Shown one piece after another: positions 1-8,501 of a stretch of 64,000 nucleotides of DNA (positions within the stretch are counted from its first letter, which is position 1; each line of letters starts with the position of its first letter). Below the pieces are notes generated by a model, which was given only the letters and a program-made list of their open reading frames with translations, did no database searches and was not told the origin of the DNA. A program made the position numbers and the translations under genes. The DNA comes from an uncultured Acidobacteriaceae bacterium (lineage in GTDB: Bacteria > Acidobacteriota > Terriglobia > Terriglobales > Acidobacteriaceae). The stretch is from contig CAIMKZ010000005.1 in the NCBI GenBank assembly GCA_903842065.1, positions 1-64,000 on the forward strand, in the 5' to 3' direction.

Positions 1-75
1 CCCCACTCCAGCTTGAAAGCGCAAACGCCCGATCAGGTATACTTCAACCGCCTGCCAGAATCAATGGCAGCCTAA
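1..75 (+). CDS. IS3-family transposase OrfB, C-terminal tail (partial)
   Basis: Reading frame 1 from base 1 gives 24 residues and a TAA stop. It includes PHSSL and TPDQVYF, the usual closing motif of IS3-family integrase-core transposases (normally R-P-H-S-S-L-x-x-x-T-P-x-x-x-Y). The catalytic DDE core lies upstream, outside the window. The frame continues into the left edge, so the gene is not broken here as far as can be seen. After the stop there are 66 non-coding bases before the IS end at 141. Confidence 0.7.
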   Translation, partial: PHSSLKAQTPDQVYFNRLPESMAA

Positions 76-141
76 AAACAAAAACAAGAACTTCCACTTA
101 AGGAAAAGGCAAAAACTGTCCGAACTACCGGGACCACCTCA
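1..141 (+). mobile_element. End of an IS3-family insertion sequence (partial)
   Basis: The first 75 bases encode the C-terminus of an IS3-type transposase, and the non-coding end that follows finishes at ...GGGACCACCTCA (141). Read on the minus strand this end starts TGAGGTGGTCCC and continues to GGACAG, the style of IS3-family terminal inverted repeats, which end 5'-TG...CA-3'. The element lies inside a restriction endonuclease gene on the minus strand, so position 141/142 is the insertion junction. The rest of the element and its other end are outside the window, so neither the target duplication nor the full inverted repeat can be checked. The family call rests on the transposase tail plus the terminal dinucleotides. 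Confidence 0.7.
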
Positions 142-565
142 AATAGTATCCTGACTTCGACTTCTTGCCGGCACTGTCCGACTCCTGAGCATAGCTCCGA
201 TTTCCGTATATATTCTTGCTGTCGGAAGAGGTCTTAATCTCAACTGAATACTGCGGGTCTGGAATATACACAAGATCTTTATCGGAAGCCGTCTGCTCGC
301 CTCTCCAGAGCCTCGGGTACCGAGCAGAGAACTCCAAGGGTATCAATTCGTGCAACAAGAATCCCATAATCTGTGGTTTGGGAAAAATATGCTTACCGAT
401 TTGGAAGCCCTTGGGTCCTAGCTTGGAATCAAAAATGTCATTCCACGACTGAAGGACCACCTCAACCATCTCGGAAACCTTCAGAGGATGACATGCAACA
501 AGCTTTTTCGTCTTTTGAAGCCACTGCGTCTCCGCTACCTTGTTATAAGGAGATGATGCACCCAT
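125..565 (-). pseudogene. ScaI-like type II restriction endonuclease, truncated by IS insertion
   Basis: The 146-residue product resembles the ScaI restriction endonuclease family (ScaI itself is about 227 residues, from memory). It keeps a PD-(D/E)xK nuclease signature: D103 in IPDPQ, then E109-I-K111 in SVEIK, followed by the conserved-looking GNRSYAQ stretch. Host coding sequence ends at base 142. The last five residues (LRWSR) and the stop are read from the insertion sequence. The missing C-terminal third should make the enzyme inactive. The gene begins at the base after the stop of the upstream XRE gene, so the two were one transcription unit. No methyltransferase is visible here; it may lie beyond the IS or be lost. 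The family call is by eye and is moderately sure; the truncation is seen directly. Confidence 0.6.
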
Positions 566-793
566 TTATTCGATCCTCTCAAGCAATTGGCTCGGGAAGA
601 TCTGAAGCGCATGAGCTATGCGGACTATGTTCTCAAGGCTTACATTTCGCTCCCCACGCTCCACGCCACCAACATACGTACGATGGAGTCCCGCTCTCTC
701 AGCTAATTCCTCCTGAGAGAGACGCAGCTCCATCCTGCGGTCTCGAATTGTATTCCCGAGTAGTGCTTTTGAATTTTTTGACACTTGCTGCAT
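566..793 (-). CDS. XRE-family regulator, restriction-modification controller-like
   Basis: This is a 75-residue single-domain helix-turn-helix protein. Residues about 15-70 form the XRE fold, with the strings IRDRRMELRLSQEELAERAG and LHRTYVGGVERGERN. Those strings are typical of small regulators found beside restriction-modification genes (C proteins). Such proteins bind operator DNA upstream of the endonuclease gene and time its expression. The stop codon is followed immediately by the ATG of the truncated endonuclease gene, so translation is probably coupled. No strong Shine-Dalgarno is visible upstream of 793. The protein itself looks complete. Its target gene is now broken, so it may be a relic. 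Confidence 0.75.
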   Translation of the reverse strand: MQQVSKNSKALLGNTIRDRRMELRLSQEELAERAGLHRTYVGGVERGERNVSLENIVRIAHALQIFPSQLLERIE

Positions 794-852
794 GATCGAG
801 CTATGAATACTATTCGTCTACACTCGATAAGTAGCACACCGTGCTCGTCACT

Positions 853-3003
853 CTAGCGCGATTTTCTTTTTCTCGCAGGATCGGCCGATATTCGCCCCAG
901 TTCTGCAAATACATGTGCCACAACCGACGCCCAATCCCCCGGCGCGGGCTGCCGGAAGAGCCGCGCAGTGGGGTACCAGGGAGTCGTTTCCAGCAACTGC
1001 ATCCAGCGCCAGTCCGCCAGATGGGGCAGCAGTATCCAGACCGGCTTGGCCATGGCTCCGGCAAGGTGGGCGATGGATGTATCGGTAGTAATGACGAGGT
1101 CAAGGGTCTCGATCAATGCCGCAGTGTCAGCCAGGTCGCGGTCCCGGCTTGCGCCGTCGCAGAGGTCGATTCCGGCCGGCAGTTGGGCGATCTGCTCCGC
1201 AGCTTCTCCCTTCTGCAAAGAGATCCAGTTGGCCTCGACTCCGGCGAGCAGCGGCAGAAGCGTTGAAAGATCGATGGACCTTCGCCGGTCGTCCTTGTAG
1301 TTTGGATTCCCGGCCCACGCGATGCCGATACGCGGGCCGGGGTGGCGGCTGGGGAAGTCGCGATGCTTTTCCGCTGATGCGGTGGGATCGGCGGCGAGAT
1401 ACGCGCCTGGCCACGGCACAGTTTGCGGAGTGGTTGCGAAGACCGCGGGCAAACTCATCAACGGACACTCGACATCGAACTCGCAGCCGGTCCGCGATGC
1501 GTCGCCCGTGAGCGAAACCACCGTGGCCAATCCCGAACGGACCACAGCAAGCGAGCCGATGAGCCGCTCGACAGCGGGCTGAATGGCCAGAATCGGCACG
1601 CCTCCCCGTTCCGCAACAAATTGAGCGTAGCGGCAAAACTGAATGGTGTCACCGAGTCCCTGCTCGGCATGCAGCAGGATCGCACGGCCGTTGAGTGGCT
1701 CGCCCGGCCAGCGCGGCTGCTCAAAACGCACCGGGCAGCGGTGCACATCGCGGAAGTTCCAGCGCGACTCGTAGTTTGCCCAGCCGCTCGCCCACTCGCC
1801 TGCGCGAAGCTGTGTAAGGGCCAGGTTGTAGCGTGCGCCGTGTGCGCGAGGATCCATGCTGACAGCCTTCTCGTGCGCGCGAAGGCCCTCTTCGATTCGA
1901 CCCAGTTCGACGAGCGAATTGCCGCGATTCGACGCCGCGGCCCGCGCCCCCGCATCCTCAGCCTTTTCGAAAATCTGGACAGCCTCTTCGAACCGGCCCT
2001 CGCTGTGCAGCAAAATCCCGCGTGTGTTGAGAACCTCGGGGTGAGCGGGCTCCCGCTCGATAGCGCGCTCAAGCCACTGCCATGCGCCTTCCCGATCCCC
2101 CTCGTCGAGGCGGAGCTGGCACCAGCCCAGCAGAGTCTCGATGTCGCCGGGGTCGATGGAGTGGGCACGCCGAAGATGTTTGTCCGCTTCCTCAGGTCGC
2201 TTGCGGCCGCGCTCCAGCAGCGCCAGATTGAGCCACGCGGATAAGAGTTCGGGGCGCAACTGGGCAGCGCGTTCAAGGGCAGCTTCGGCGGCAGATTCCC
2301 TGCCCTCTTCGCGCAGCAGCGCGCCCAGGTTGAGCCAGGCAGAGGCAAAGTCAGGGCGCAGAAAGAGTGCGTGGCGGTAACGTGCTTCCGCCTCAGCGCT
2401 GCGGCCAAGACGCGCCAGAGCAAAGCCGGATGCAAAGTGCACCTCCGCCGACTGGGGAGCAAGAGAGAGCGCCTCCATGTACCGCGCCAGCGCCTGCTCG
2501 TCGCGATCAAGCATGGCCAGAGCGTTTCCGGCGCCAAGAAGCGCGGGAAGCAGGCCGGGGCTGCTGCGCAAGGCCAGCTCAAACTCGGCCAGTGCTTCGG
2601 CTGGACGCCCGGTGACCAGGCGCAGTTCGCCAAGGCCGATGCGGATGAGCGCGTGCGTGCCATCCAGACGAATGGCGGAGATGTAAGCCTGCTCAGCCTC
2701 GGCATATCGTTTGGCGGCCGCAAGGGAATGGGCAAGCGCAATCCAGGCCTCGATTTTTTCAGGTGCGGCGGAGGTGGCAACCGTGGCCACGTCGATGGCC
2801 GCGGCCGTCTGCTGGCTGGCCAGAGCCACCAGGCTGATGCCGATCAGGGCTTCAGGATTGCGGGGATCGAGGGCGAGCACACTCTGGTAGCGGCGCGCGG
2901 TCTCAATCAAAGTTGCGCCCGGAGCCTGGGACGGCCGCGGCGGAGCCGGGGTTTCGCAGAAGGTCACATGGGCCAAGCTAAGCGCGGAGCGGGCAGGATT
3001 CAA
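853..3003 (-). CDS. TPR-repeat protein with glycosyltransferase-like C-terminal domain
   Basis: This 716-residue protein has about ten tetratricopeptide repeats over residues ~30-430, shown by recurring patterns such as W-L-N-L-G/A-L and A-x-x-x-F-E-x-A. The C-terminal ~250 residues resemble the heptosyltransferase-like (GT9/GT41-type) fold: GLGDTIQFCRYA, then GIAWAGNP and TTDTSIAHLAGAMAKPVWIL. Proteins of this architecture are common in Acidobacteria and Proteobacteria, and their acceptor is usually unknown. The TPR part likely binds protein partners and the C-terminal part a sugar nucleotide. No signal peptide is visible, so it is probably cytoplasmic. The longest frame opens with TTG at 3003; a start further in is possible because no Shine-Dalgarno is evident. 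Confidence 0.7.
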   Translation of the reverse strand: MNPARSALSLAHVTFCETPAPPRPSQAPGATLIETARRYQSVLALDPRNPEALIGISLVALASQQTAAAIDVATVATSAAPEKIEAWIALAHSLAAAKRYAEAEQAYISAIRLDGTHALIRIGLGELRLVTGRPAEALAEFELALRSSPGLLPALLGAGNALAMLDRDEQALARYMEALSLAPQSAEVHFASGFALARLGRSAEAEARYRHALFLRPDFASAWLNLGALLREEGRESAAEAALERAAQLRPELLSAWLNLALLERGRKRPEEADKHLRRAHSIDPGDIETLLGWCQLRLDEGDREGAWQWLERAIEREPAHPEVLNTRGILLHSEGRFEEAVQIFEKAEDAGARAAASNRGNSLVELGRIEEGLRAHEKAVSMDPRAHGARYNLALTQLRAGEWASGWANYESRWNFRDVHRCPVRFEQPRWPGEPLNGRAILLHAEQGLGDTIQFCRYAQFVAERGGVPILAIQPAVERLIGSLAVVRSGLATVVSLTGDASRTGCEFDVECPLMSLPAVFATTPQTVPWPGAYLAADPTASAEKHRDFPSRHPGPRIGIAWAGNPNYKDDRRRSIDLSTLLPLLAGVEANWISLQKGEAAEQIAQLPAGIDLCDGASRDRDLADTAALIETLDLVITTDTSIAHLAGAMAKPVWILLPHLADWRWMQLLETTPWYPTARLFRQPAPGDWASVVAHVFAELGRISADPARKRKSR

Positions 3004-3123
3004 TCAAGAAAGTGTTTGGAGGAGGAAACGATTCCCGAAATGAGATGGGTTCCCACCGAGAGACTCGAAAGGCTGCGCAATCGCAGCCTATAGGGAATCG
3101 GAGTTGGTCGGAGCCGGGAAAAG

Positions 3124-3837
3124 CTATGCGGTAAGGCGCTCAAGCTGGTCGGGCTTGACGATGGTCAGGCTGGCGCCCTTGATGGTGATCCACTGATCGC
3201 GACGGAACTGGTTCAGCAGCCGGGTCACGGTCTCTCGCGAGGTGCCTGCCATGTTGGCAATCTCTTCGTGCGTGAGCGCCATGGTGAAGCGGATCTCTGG
3301 CTTGCCGGCGGAGGTCGAACGGCCCCAGTCGAGCAGCAGCCGGGCCAGCCGGCCCGCGGCCGAGCCGGACAGAGCCAGACGCTTGGCGTCGTGAAATACG
3401 GTCAGGTACTCGCCGGAGAGCGACTGCGCGGCGTGCATCGATGCGATTCCGTGCTTGGAAAGAAAGTCGAGAAACTCCTGCTTGCGAACTGTTTTGACTG
3501 TGCAGGGCTCGATGGCTTCGGCGGTGACCTCGTGGGGAACGTTGGCCAACACGGCGCTCAGTCCCATCACATCGCCCGGGCCGGCGATCTTCAGAATCAT
3601 CGTCTTGCCATCGCGGGAGGTCGAAGAGATCTTGACCTGGCCGAAGCAGATGACGAAGACGTTGCGTGCCGGGTCGCCTTCTGAAAATAGCTTGGCGCCG
3701 CGGGCATGGCTCATCATGATACCGATCTTGTCGTAGTCGGCAAGGGCTTCCGAAGTCAGGTTACAGAACATGCGAAGATGACGATGCTCGCAGTTCAAGC
3801 AATCTTCCGGAGGGTGATGTGGATGGATGGAAGCCAT
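3124..3837 (-). CDS. Crp/Fnr-family transcription regulator, FNR-type
   Basis: The 237-residue protein has a cyclic-nucleotide-binding-like beta-roll (residues ~30-150) and a C-terminal winged helix whose recognition helix reads GTSRETVTRLL (E-x2-S-R type, as in FNR). The N-terminus holds C13, C16 and C25 (DCLNCEH...FCNL), and C112 sits in EPCTVK. This three-plus-one cysteine layout is the one that carries an oxygen-sensing [4Fe-4S] cluster in FNR proteins. I infer an oxygen- or NO-responsive regulator. Spacing of the N-terminal cysteines differs from E. coli FNR, so cluster binding is not proven. It is a single-gene unit with the ATG at 3837. No FNR-type palindrome (TTGAT-N4-ATCAA) was seen in its own upstream region. 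Confidence 0.8.
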   Translation of the reverse strand: MASIHPHHPPEDCLNCEHRHLRMFCNLTSEALADYDKIGIMMSHARGAKLFSEGDPARNVFVICFGQVKISSTSRDGKTMILKIAGPGDVMGLSAVLANVPHEVTAEAIEPCTVKTVRKQEFLDFLSKHGIASMHAAQSLSGEYLTVFHDAKRLALSGSAAGRLARLLLDWGRSTSAGKPEIRFTMALTHEEIANMAGTSRETVTRLLNQFRRDQWITIKGASLTIVKPDQLERLTA

Positions 3838-4298
3838 AGTTAGCGGGGAAACGCTCAGGTGCAGTATACCTGATCGGGTCGGTTTAATTGAAAGATGAAA
3901 TGCGGGAATCGCCTACTAATATATACAGAACATTGCGCCGCCCGGCGATGGGCGGAGGCGCAATCCGATAAAATCGCATAAGTATATTCTATGCAGCCAG
4001 TTACACGCTTCGCTATTGCCTGATTCGTCTCCTCTGCGCCTCCGAACCGGCGCAATACGTGTCAGATGGGAACCGATCCAGGCTCGCGAAACCTCGCGTG
4101 CCGGCTCTTCAGGCAGATTTATACGCAATGGCGGATGCTGCGCGAATGCGCGATCGAGCGCGGTGAGCGTATACGTGTGCGCAGAGCCTGAGAGAACGGC
4201 GGCCAGCTCGACGATCTCGCCGGCGCCAAATTCAGTATGCCAGCCAGACAGAGTTCCAGACTGACGCGGGCTATCTTGCGTGATACGCTTTTGGGGTC
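3838..4298. other. Intergenic region between fnr-like gene and GH3 gene
   Basis: These 461 bases separate two divergent genes and should hold both promoters. An open minus-strand frame runs from just below 4299 to about 3919. It has codon-like composition (for example FGAGEIVELAAVLSGSAHTY) but no ATG or GTG start; only a TTG at 4128 would give a 70-residue product. I cannot recognise it and treat it as either a chance frame or a decayed gene. No RNA gene or strong repeat is visible. Confidence 0.35.
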
Positions 4299-6881
4299 AT
4301 GAAAAAATTCTGGATTCGCACCTCTGTATCGGTTCTGCGCGCGGGAATCTGTATTTTACCCGCCTTGTTGCTGGAGATTGTTTGCGGGCTTGCCTCGGCC
4401 CAGGCTCCGGCGCCAGATTCGCCGGCCATCGAGGCCAAAGCCAAATCCATGCTCGCCAAGCTCACCCTGGATCAGAAGATCGAGCTGCTCGGCGGCGTCG
4501 ACAGCATGTATACGCATGACATGCCTTCGATCGGCCTGCCCCGCCTCAAGATGTCTGACGCATCGATGGGCATTCGCGTCTTTGGACCCACGATGGCTTA
4601 CCCCAATGGCATAGGACTGGCGGCAAGCTGGGACCGCGCGCTGGCGCGCACAGCAGGCGAGTCCCTTGGCCGCGACGCCCGCGCTCGCGGCGTCCACATC
4701 CTGCTCGGACCCGGTGTCAACATCGCCCGCTCGCCTGTGAACGGCCGCAACTTCGAGTACCTGTCTGAAGATCCGTATCTGAACGGCGAGCTGGTCGCGC
4801 CATTCATTGAAGGTGTGCAGTCCCAGGGCGTAATCGCCACCGTCAAGCACTACGCGCTCAACAACTCAGAGTTCGACCGCCACAATATTGATATCCAAAT
4901 CGACGAGCGGACGATGCGCGAGCTCTACCTGCCGGCATTTGAGGCCGCGGTTAAAAAAGGCCACGTCGATGCGGTCATGAACTCCTACAACCTCGTCAAC
5001 GGAGTTCACGCCACCGAGAACGAGTTTCTCAACCTGAAGGTGCTCAAGGGCGAATGGGACTTCAAGGGCATCCTGATGAGCGACTGGGTTGCCACCTACG
5101 ACGGCGTCGCGGCCGCCAACAACGGACTCGATCTCGAGATGCCCTTCGCCGCTTTCATGAATGCCAGGACGCTTGTCGCCGCCGTTAAGGACGGACGCGT
5201 CAAGGAATCCACCATCGACGACAAGGTGCTGCGCCTGCTCAGAACCGTTCTGCGCTACGGCTACCTTGACCGGCCGCAGTGGGATCCGGCGCAATCCACT
5301 TACTCGGCCAAAGCGCGCCAGGTGGCCCTCGATGGCGCCCGCAAAAGCATCACTCTGCTGAAAAACGAGAACCACGCCCTGCCTCTCGACGCCGCGAAGG
5401 TTAAGACCATCGCCATCGTCGGACCCAACGCATGGCCCGCAGTGGTTAGCGGCGGTGGATCGGCCCTGCCCACTCCCTTTACATCCGTCAGCACAATGGA
5501 AGGCATCGCCAGCCTGGCCGGACCAAACACTACCGTGCTCTACAGCCGCGGCGTGCCCGATACCTCCGACGTATTCAAAAGCACGCGCTGGGCCGGAACG
5601 GTCAAAGTGGAGAGCTACGCTAACACCAGCTTCGCTGGCGAAGCCAAAGCCACAACGCAGCGCGCCATGAACGACTGGAAATACTCGCAGTGGGGCGAGG
5701 CCGGCGAGCCGCGCAGCGTGCGCTACTCGGCCACATTCAAAGCCGACCGCGCAGGTAAGTACGACCTCGTCGCGGCCTCAAGCGGCCAGGACATCTACAA
5801 GGTCATCGTAGACGGCAAAACACTCATCACCCAGCCCGAAGAAGAGGGCGAGACGCCGCAGACTATAGTGCTCGATCTGGCCGCCGGCCAGGCCGTGCAG
5901 TTGTCCGCCGAGTACATTCCCCACGCATCCGGCCTCGGCTTCGGCATGGGCCTCATCAACGAGCAGGATCTCGTCTCCGTGGAAGCCCGCGAGATGGCAG
6001 CCAAAGCCGACATAGTTGTGGTCTGCGTTGGCTTCACTCCCACCACCGAGCAGGAAGGACGCGACCGCACCTTCGATCTGCCCTGGGGACAGGACGAGCT
6101 GGTGCGCGCGATGGCCGCTGCCAACCCGCACTCTGTCGTCGTACTCACCGGCGGCGGATCGATCAACCTCACCCGCTGGCTCGACAAGGTTCCCGCCGTC
6201 GTCGATAGCTGGTTCCCGGGCCAGGAGGGCGGCACAGCTATCGCCGAGGTCCTCTTCGGCAAGCACAATCCCGAGGGCAAGCTCCCCATCAGCTGGGACC
6301 GCGCCTGGGAAGACAATCCCTCCTACAAGGGCTACTACGGCGATCCCTCGAAGGACACAACCGTACAGTCCACCTGGGGCAACTTCGATCCCAACTCGCC
6401 GGGAGCCTTGAAGCCGCTCACCATCCGCCGCGCCGAGTATGGCGAGAAGCTCATGGTCGGCTATCGCTACTGGACCACGACGGGAAAACACCCGCTCTTC
6501 CCCTTCGGCTTCGGGTTGAGCTACACCACCTTCAAATTCGCGAACCTCAAAGCTCCCGCAACAACAGCTTCGGGCTCGACCGTCGCCGTCAGCTTCGACG
6601 TCACCAACACCTGCTCAATCGCCGGTGCTGAAGTCGCCCAGGTCTACGTCTCCGATCCTTCGGCAAAGACAGACCGCCCCGAGCGCGAGCTCAAGGGCTT
6701 CGACAAGGTCGAGCTGAAACCCGGCGAAACAAAGCACGTCACTGTCAACCTCGACGCCCGCGCCTTCAGCTACTGGAGCGAGACCAAACACGACTGGACC
6801 ATCGACCCCGGCAAGTTTGTTGTGCGCGTAGGCGATTCGAGCGAGAACACGCCGCTAAGCGCCGAGGTGGTAATCAAGTAG
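4299..6881 (+). CDS. Secreted beta-glucosidase, glycoside hydrolase family 3
   Basis: This 860-residue exported enzyme starts with a basic N-terminus and a hydrophobic signal peptide ending near ASAQA (residue ~36). Domain order is the GH3 TIM barrel (~40-330, with KHYALNNSE and the nucleophile D262 in LMSDW), then the GH3 alpha/beta sandwich. An inserted PA14-like segment (~455-560, around YSATFKADRAGKYDL) follows, then the rest of the sandwich with DLPWGQDELV. A C-terminal fibronectin-III-like domain (~750-855, ERELKGFDKVEL) ends the protein. The family cleaves terminal beta-linked glucose or xylose from oligosaccharides or glycosides. PA14 insertions tend to shape substrate choice. It stands alone and is followed by a strong hairpin terminator, suggesting a one-gene transcript for plant glycan use in the periplasm. 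Confidence 0.92.
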   Translation: MKKFWIRTSVSVLRAGICILPALLLEIVCGLASAQAPAPDSPAIEAKAKSMLAKLTLDQKIELLGGVDSMYTHDMPSIGLPRLKMSDASMGIRVFGPTMAYPNGIGLAASWDRALARTAGESLGRDARARGVHILLGPGVNIARSPVNGRNFEYLSEDPYLNGELVAPFIEGVQSQGVIATVKHYALNNSEFDRHNIDIQIDERTMRELYLPAFEAAVKKGHVDAVMNSYNLVNGVHATENEFLNLKVLKGEWDFKGILMSDWVATYDGVAAANNGLDLEMPFAAFMNARTLVAAVKDGRVKESTIDDKVLRLLRTVLRYGYLDRPQWDPAQSTYSAKARQVALDGARKSITLLKNENHALPLDAAKVKTIAIVGPNAWPAVVSGGGSALPTPFTSVSTMEGIASLAGPNTTVLYSRGVPDTSDVFKSTRWAGTVKVESYANTSFAGEAKATTQRAMNDWKYSQWGEAGEPRSVRYSATFKADRAGKYDLVAASSGQDIYKVIVDGKTLITQPEEEGETPQTIVLDLAAGQAVQLSAEYIPHASGLGFGMGLINEQDLVSVEAREMAAKADIVVVCVGFTPTTEQEGRDRTFDLPWGQDELVRAMAAANPHSVVVLTGGGSINLTRWLDKVPAVVDSWFPGQEGGTAIAEVLFGKHNPEGKLPISWDRAWEDNPSYKGYYGDPSKDTTVQSTWGNFDPNSPGALKPLTIRRAEYGEKLMVGYRYWTTTGKHPLFPFGFGLSYTTFKFANLKAPATTASGSTVAVSFDVTNTCSIAGAEVAQVYVSDPSAKTDRPERELKGFDKVELKPGETKHVTVNLDARAFSYWSETKHDWTIDPGKFVVRVGDSSENTPLSAEVVIK

Positions 6882-6906
6882 AATCGCGCCAATCCCTGGC
6901 GCGCAG

Positions 6907-6961
6907 AAATAGAAGAGGGGTTCGAGAGCATCTATCTGCTTCTCGAACCCCTCTTCTATTT
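6907..6961. terminator. Bidirectional hairpin terminator between GH3 gene and purF
   Basis: A 21-bp stem, AAATAGAAGAGGGGTTCGAG(A) against its complement ending CCTCTTCTATTT, surrounds a short loop with GCA/TGC extending the pairing. Both flanking genes point toward it (GH3 ends at 6881 on plus, purF ends at 6984 on minus). The A-rich and T-rich bases of the stem ends can act as the U-tract in either direction. Confidence 0.85.
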
Positions 6962-6983
6962 GATAACTATCTGGAGTAAAGCG

Positions 6984-8501
6984 TCAGGAGCCCGGATTCG
7001 CCGGCAGAATTTCGTCCACGTCCACCCACGCGGTGGGGTAGTTGCCGGTGTAGCAGGCGGTGCAGAATTTGTTGTGGTCGTGATCGCCGCAGGATTTGAG
7101 CAGGCCGTCGAGGGAGAGATAAGCGAGCGAATCGGCCTCGATAAACTTGCGGATCTCTTCGATCGACTGGTTAGCCGCGATCAACTCTTTCTTGCTCGGC
7201 GTGTCCACGCCGTAGAAGCAGGGCGAGATAGTCGGCGGGCAGCTGATGCGCAGATGCACCTCGGTGGCTCCCGCGCCGCGCACCATGCGAACGATCTTGC
7301 GCGAAGTGGTTCCGCGAATAATCGAATCGTCGATCAGCACTACGCGCTTGCCTGCCAGAATATTGCGTACCGGGTTGAGCTTGAGGCGCACTCCGAAGTC
7401 GCGCACCCGCTGCTCGGGCTCAATAAACGTGCGGCCCACGTAGTGATTGCGGATGAGGCCGAGGCGGAAGGGGATGCCTGACTCCTCCGCAAATCCGAGA
7501 GCGGCGGTAACGCCGGAGTCGGGAACGGGCACGATAACGTCTGCCGGTACGCCGGACTCGCGTGCAAGATGGCGGCCCATCTGATCGCGAGACTCCTGCA
7601 CCCAGCGGCCGAAGACCCGCGAGTCGGGCCGCGCAAAGTAGACGTTCTCGAAGATGCAGCTCGACTGAGGCAATCCCGTCGCATATTGGCGGCTGGTGAT
7701 GCCGTCTTCCGAAATCATGACCAGTTCGCCCGGCTCCACGTCGCGAACGTACTCGGCGCGAAGCAGATCGAAGGCGCAGGTTTCGCTGGCCACGTAAGTA
7801 ATATCCTTCTGTCCGGGCTTGCGAATGCGTCCGATCGACAGCGGCCGGAAGCCGCGCGGATCTCGGGCGGCAAAGATGCGGTCGCGTGTCATCATCACGA
7901 TCGAGAAAGCGCCATCGACCTGCGAAAGCGAATCGGCAATCGCATCGACGAGCGTAGTCGCCTTCGAGTGCGCGATGAGCTGGACGATGATCTCCGAGTC
8001 CGAAGTGGTCTGAAAGTATGCGCCCTCGGCCTCAAGCTTGGCGCGAAGGTTGCCGAGGTTGACCAGGTTGCCGTTGTGGGCGATGGCGATGAGGCCTTTG
8101 ACGGAATCGACGCGGATGGGCTGCGCGTTGAGCAGCGCCGAGTCGCCGGTGGTGGAGTAGCGGGTGTGGCCGATGGCCATGTGGCCGGGCAGCTTCTGGA
8201 GCACGTCGTCGGTAAAGATTTCGCTGACCAGGCCCATGCCCTTGATGTTGGAGAGACGCTGACCGTCGGCGGTGGCGATGCCGGCCGACTCCTGGCCGCG
8301 ATGCTGGAGAGCGTAGAGGCCGAGGTAGGCCTCGTGCGCGGCTTCGGCGTGGCCGTGGATGGCGACGACGCCGCATTCTTCGTGGAGAGCATCGCCGTCG
8401 GCGATGCTCTCCAGGGACTGTGGAACTAAGGAACGACACGCATAGTGCTCGGCAGTGCGGTCCACTACTCCCTCGACCCCCTGAAAGAGGAGCCCGCTCA
8501 T
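6984..8501 (-). CDS. purF: Amidophosphoribosyltransferase
   Basis: PurF makes 5-phosphoribosylamine from PRPP and glutamine, the first committed step of purine synthesis, in the cytoplasm. The start is the ATG at 8501, whose bases overlap the purL stop (ATGA); longer frames upstream would run inside purL. The Ntn-hydrolase catalytic cysteine is C43 in HEECGVVAI. It must be exposed by removing a propeptide of about 42 residues, longer than the 11 residues of the Bacillus subtilis enzyme. The PRPP loop [18 protein letters not shown] is intact. Late cysteines ([25 protein letters not shown]) fit the [4Fe-4S]-containing, B. subtilis-like class. It is translationally coupled to purL. Confidence 0.95.
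   Translation of the reverse strand: MSGLLFQGVEGVVDRTAEHYACRSLVPQSLESIADGDALHEECGVVAIHGHAEAAHEAYLGLYALQHRGQESAGIATADGQRLSNIKGMGLVSEIFTDDVLQKLPGHMAIGHTRYSTTGDSALLNAQPIRVDSVKGLIAIAHNGNLVNLGNLRAKLEAEGAYFQTTSDSEIIVQLIAHSKATTLVDAIADSLSQVDGAFSIVMMTRDRIFAARDPRGFRPLSIGRIRKPGQKDITYVASETCAFDLLRAEYVRDVEPGELVMISEDGITSRQYATGLPQSSCIFENVYFARPDSRVFGRWVQESRDQMGRHLARESGVPADVIVPVPDSGVTAALGFAEESGIPFRLGLIRNHYVGRTFIEPEQRVRDFGVRLKLNPVRNILAGKRVVLIDDSIIRGTTSRKIVRMVRGAGATEVHLRISCPPTISPCFYGVDTPSKKELIAANQSIEEIRKFIEADSLAYLSLDGLLKSCGDHDHNKFCTACYTGNYPTAWVDVDEILPANPGS

Noticed and set aside
3919..4298. Open minus-strand frame with codon-like composition opposite the GH3 promoter
   Set aside because: No ATG or GTG start, no Shine-Dalgarno and no recognisable motif; only a TTG would give a 70-residue product. 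Kept only as a note in the gap entry.
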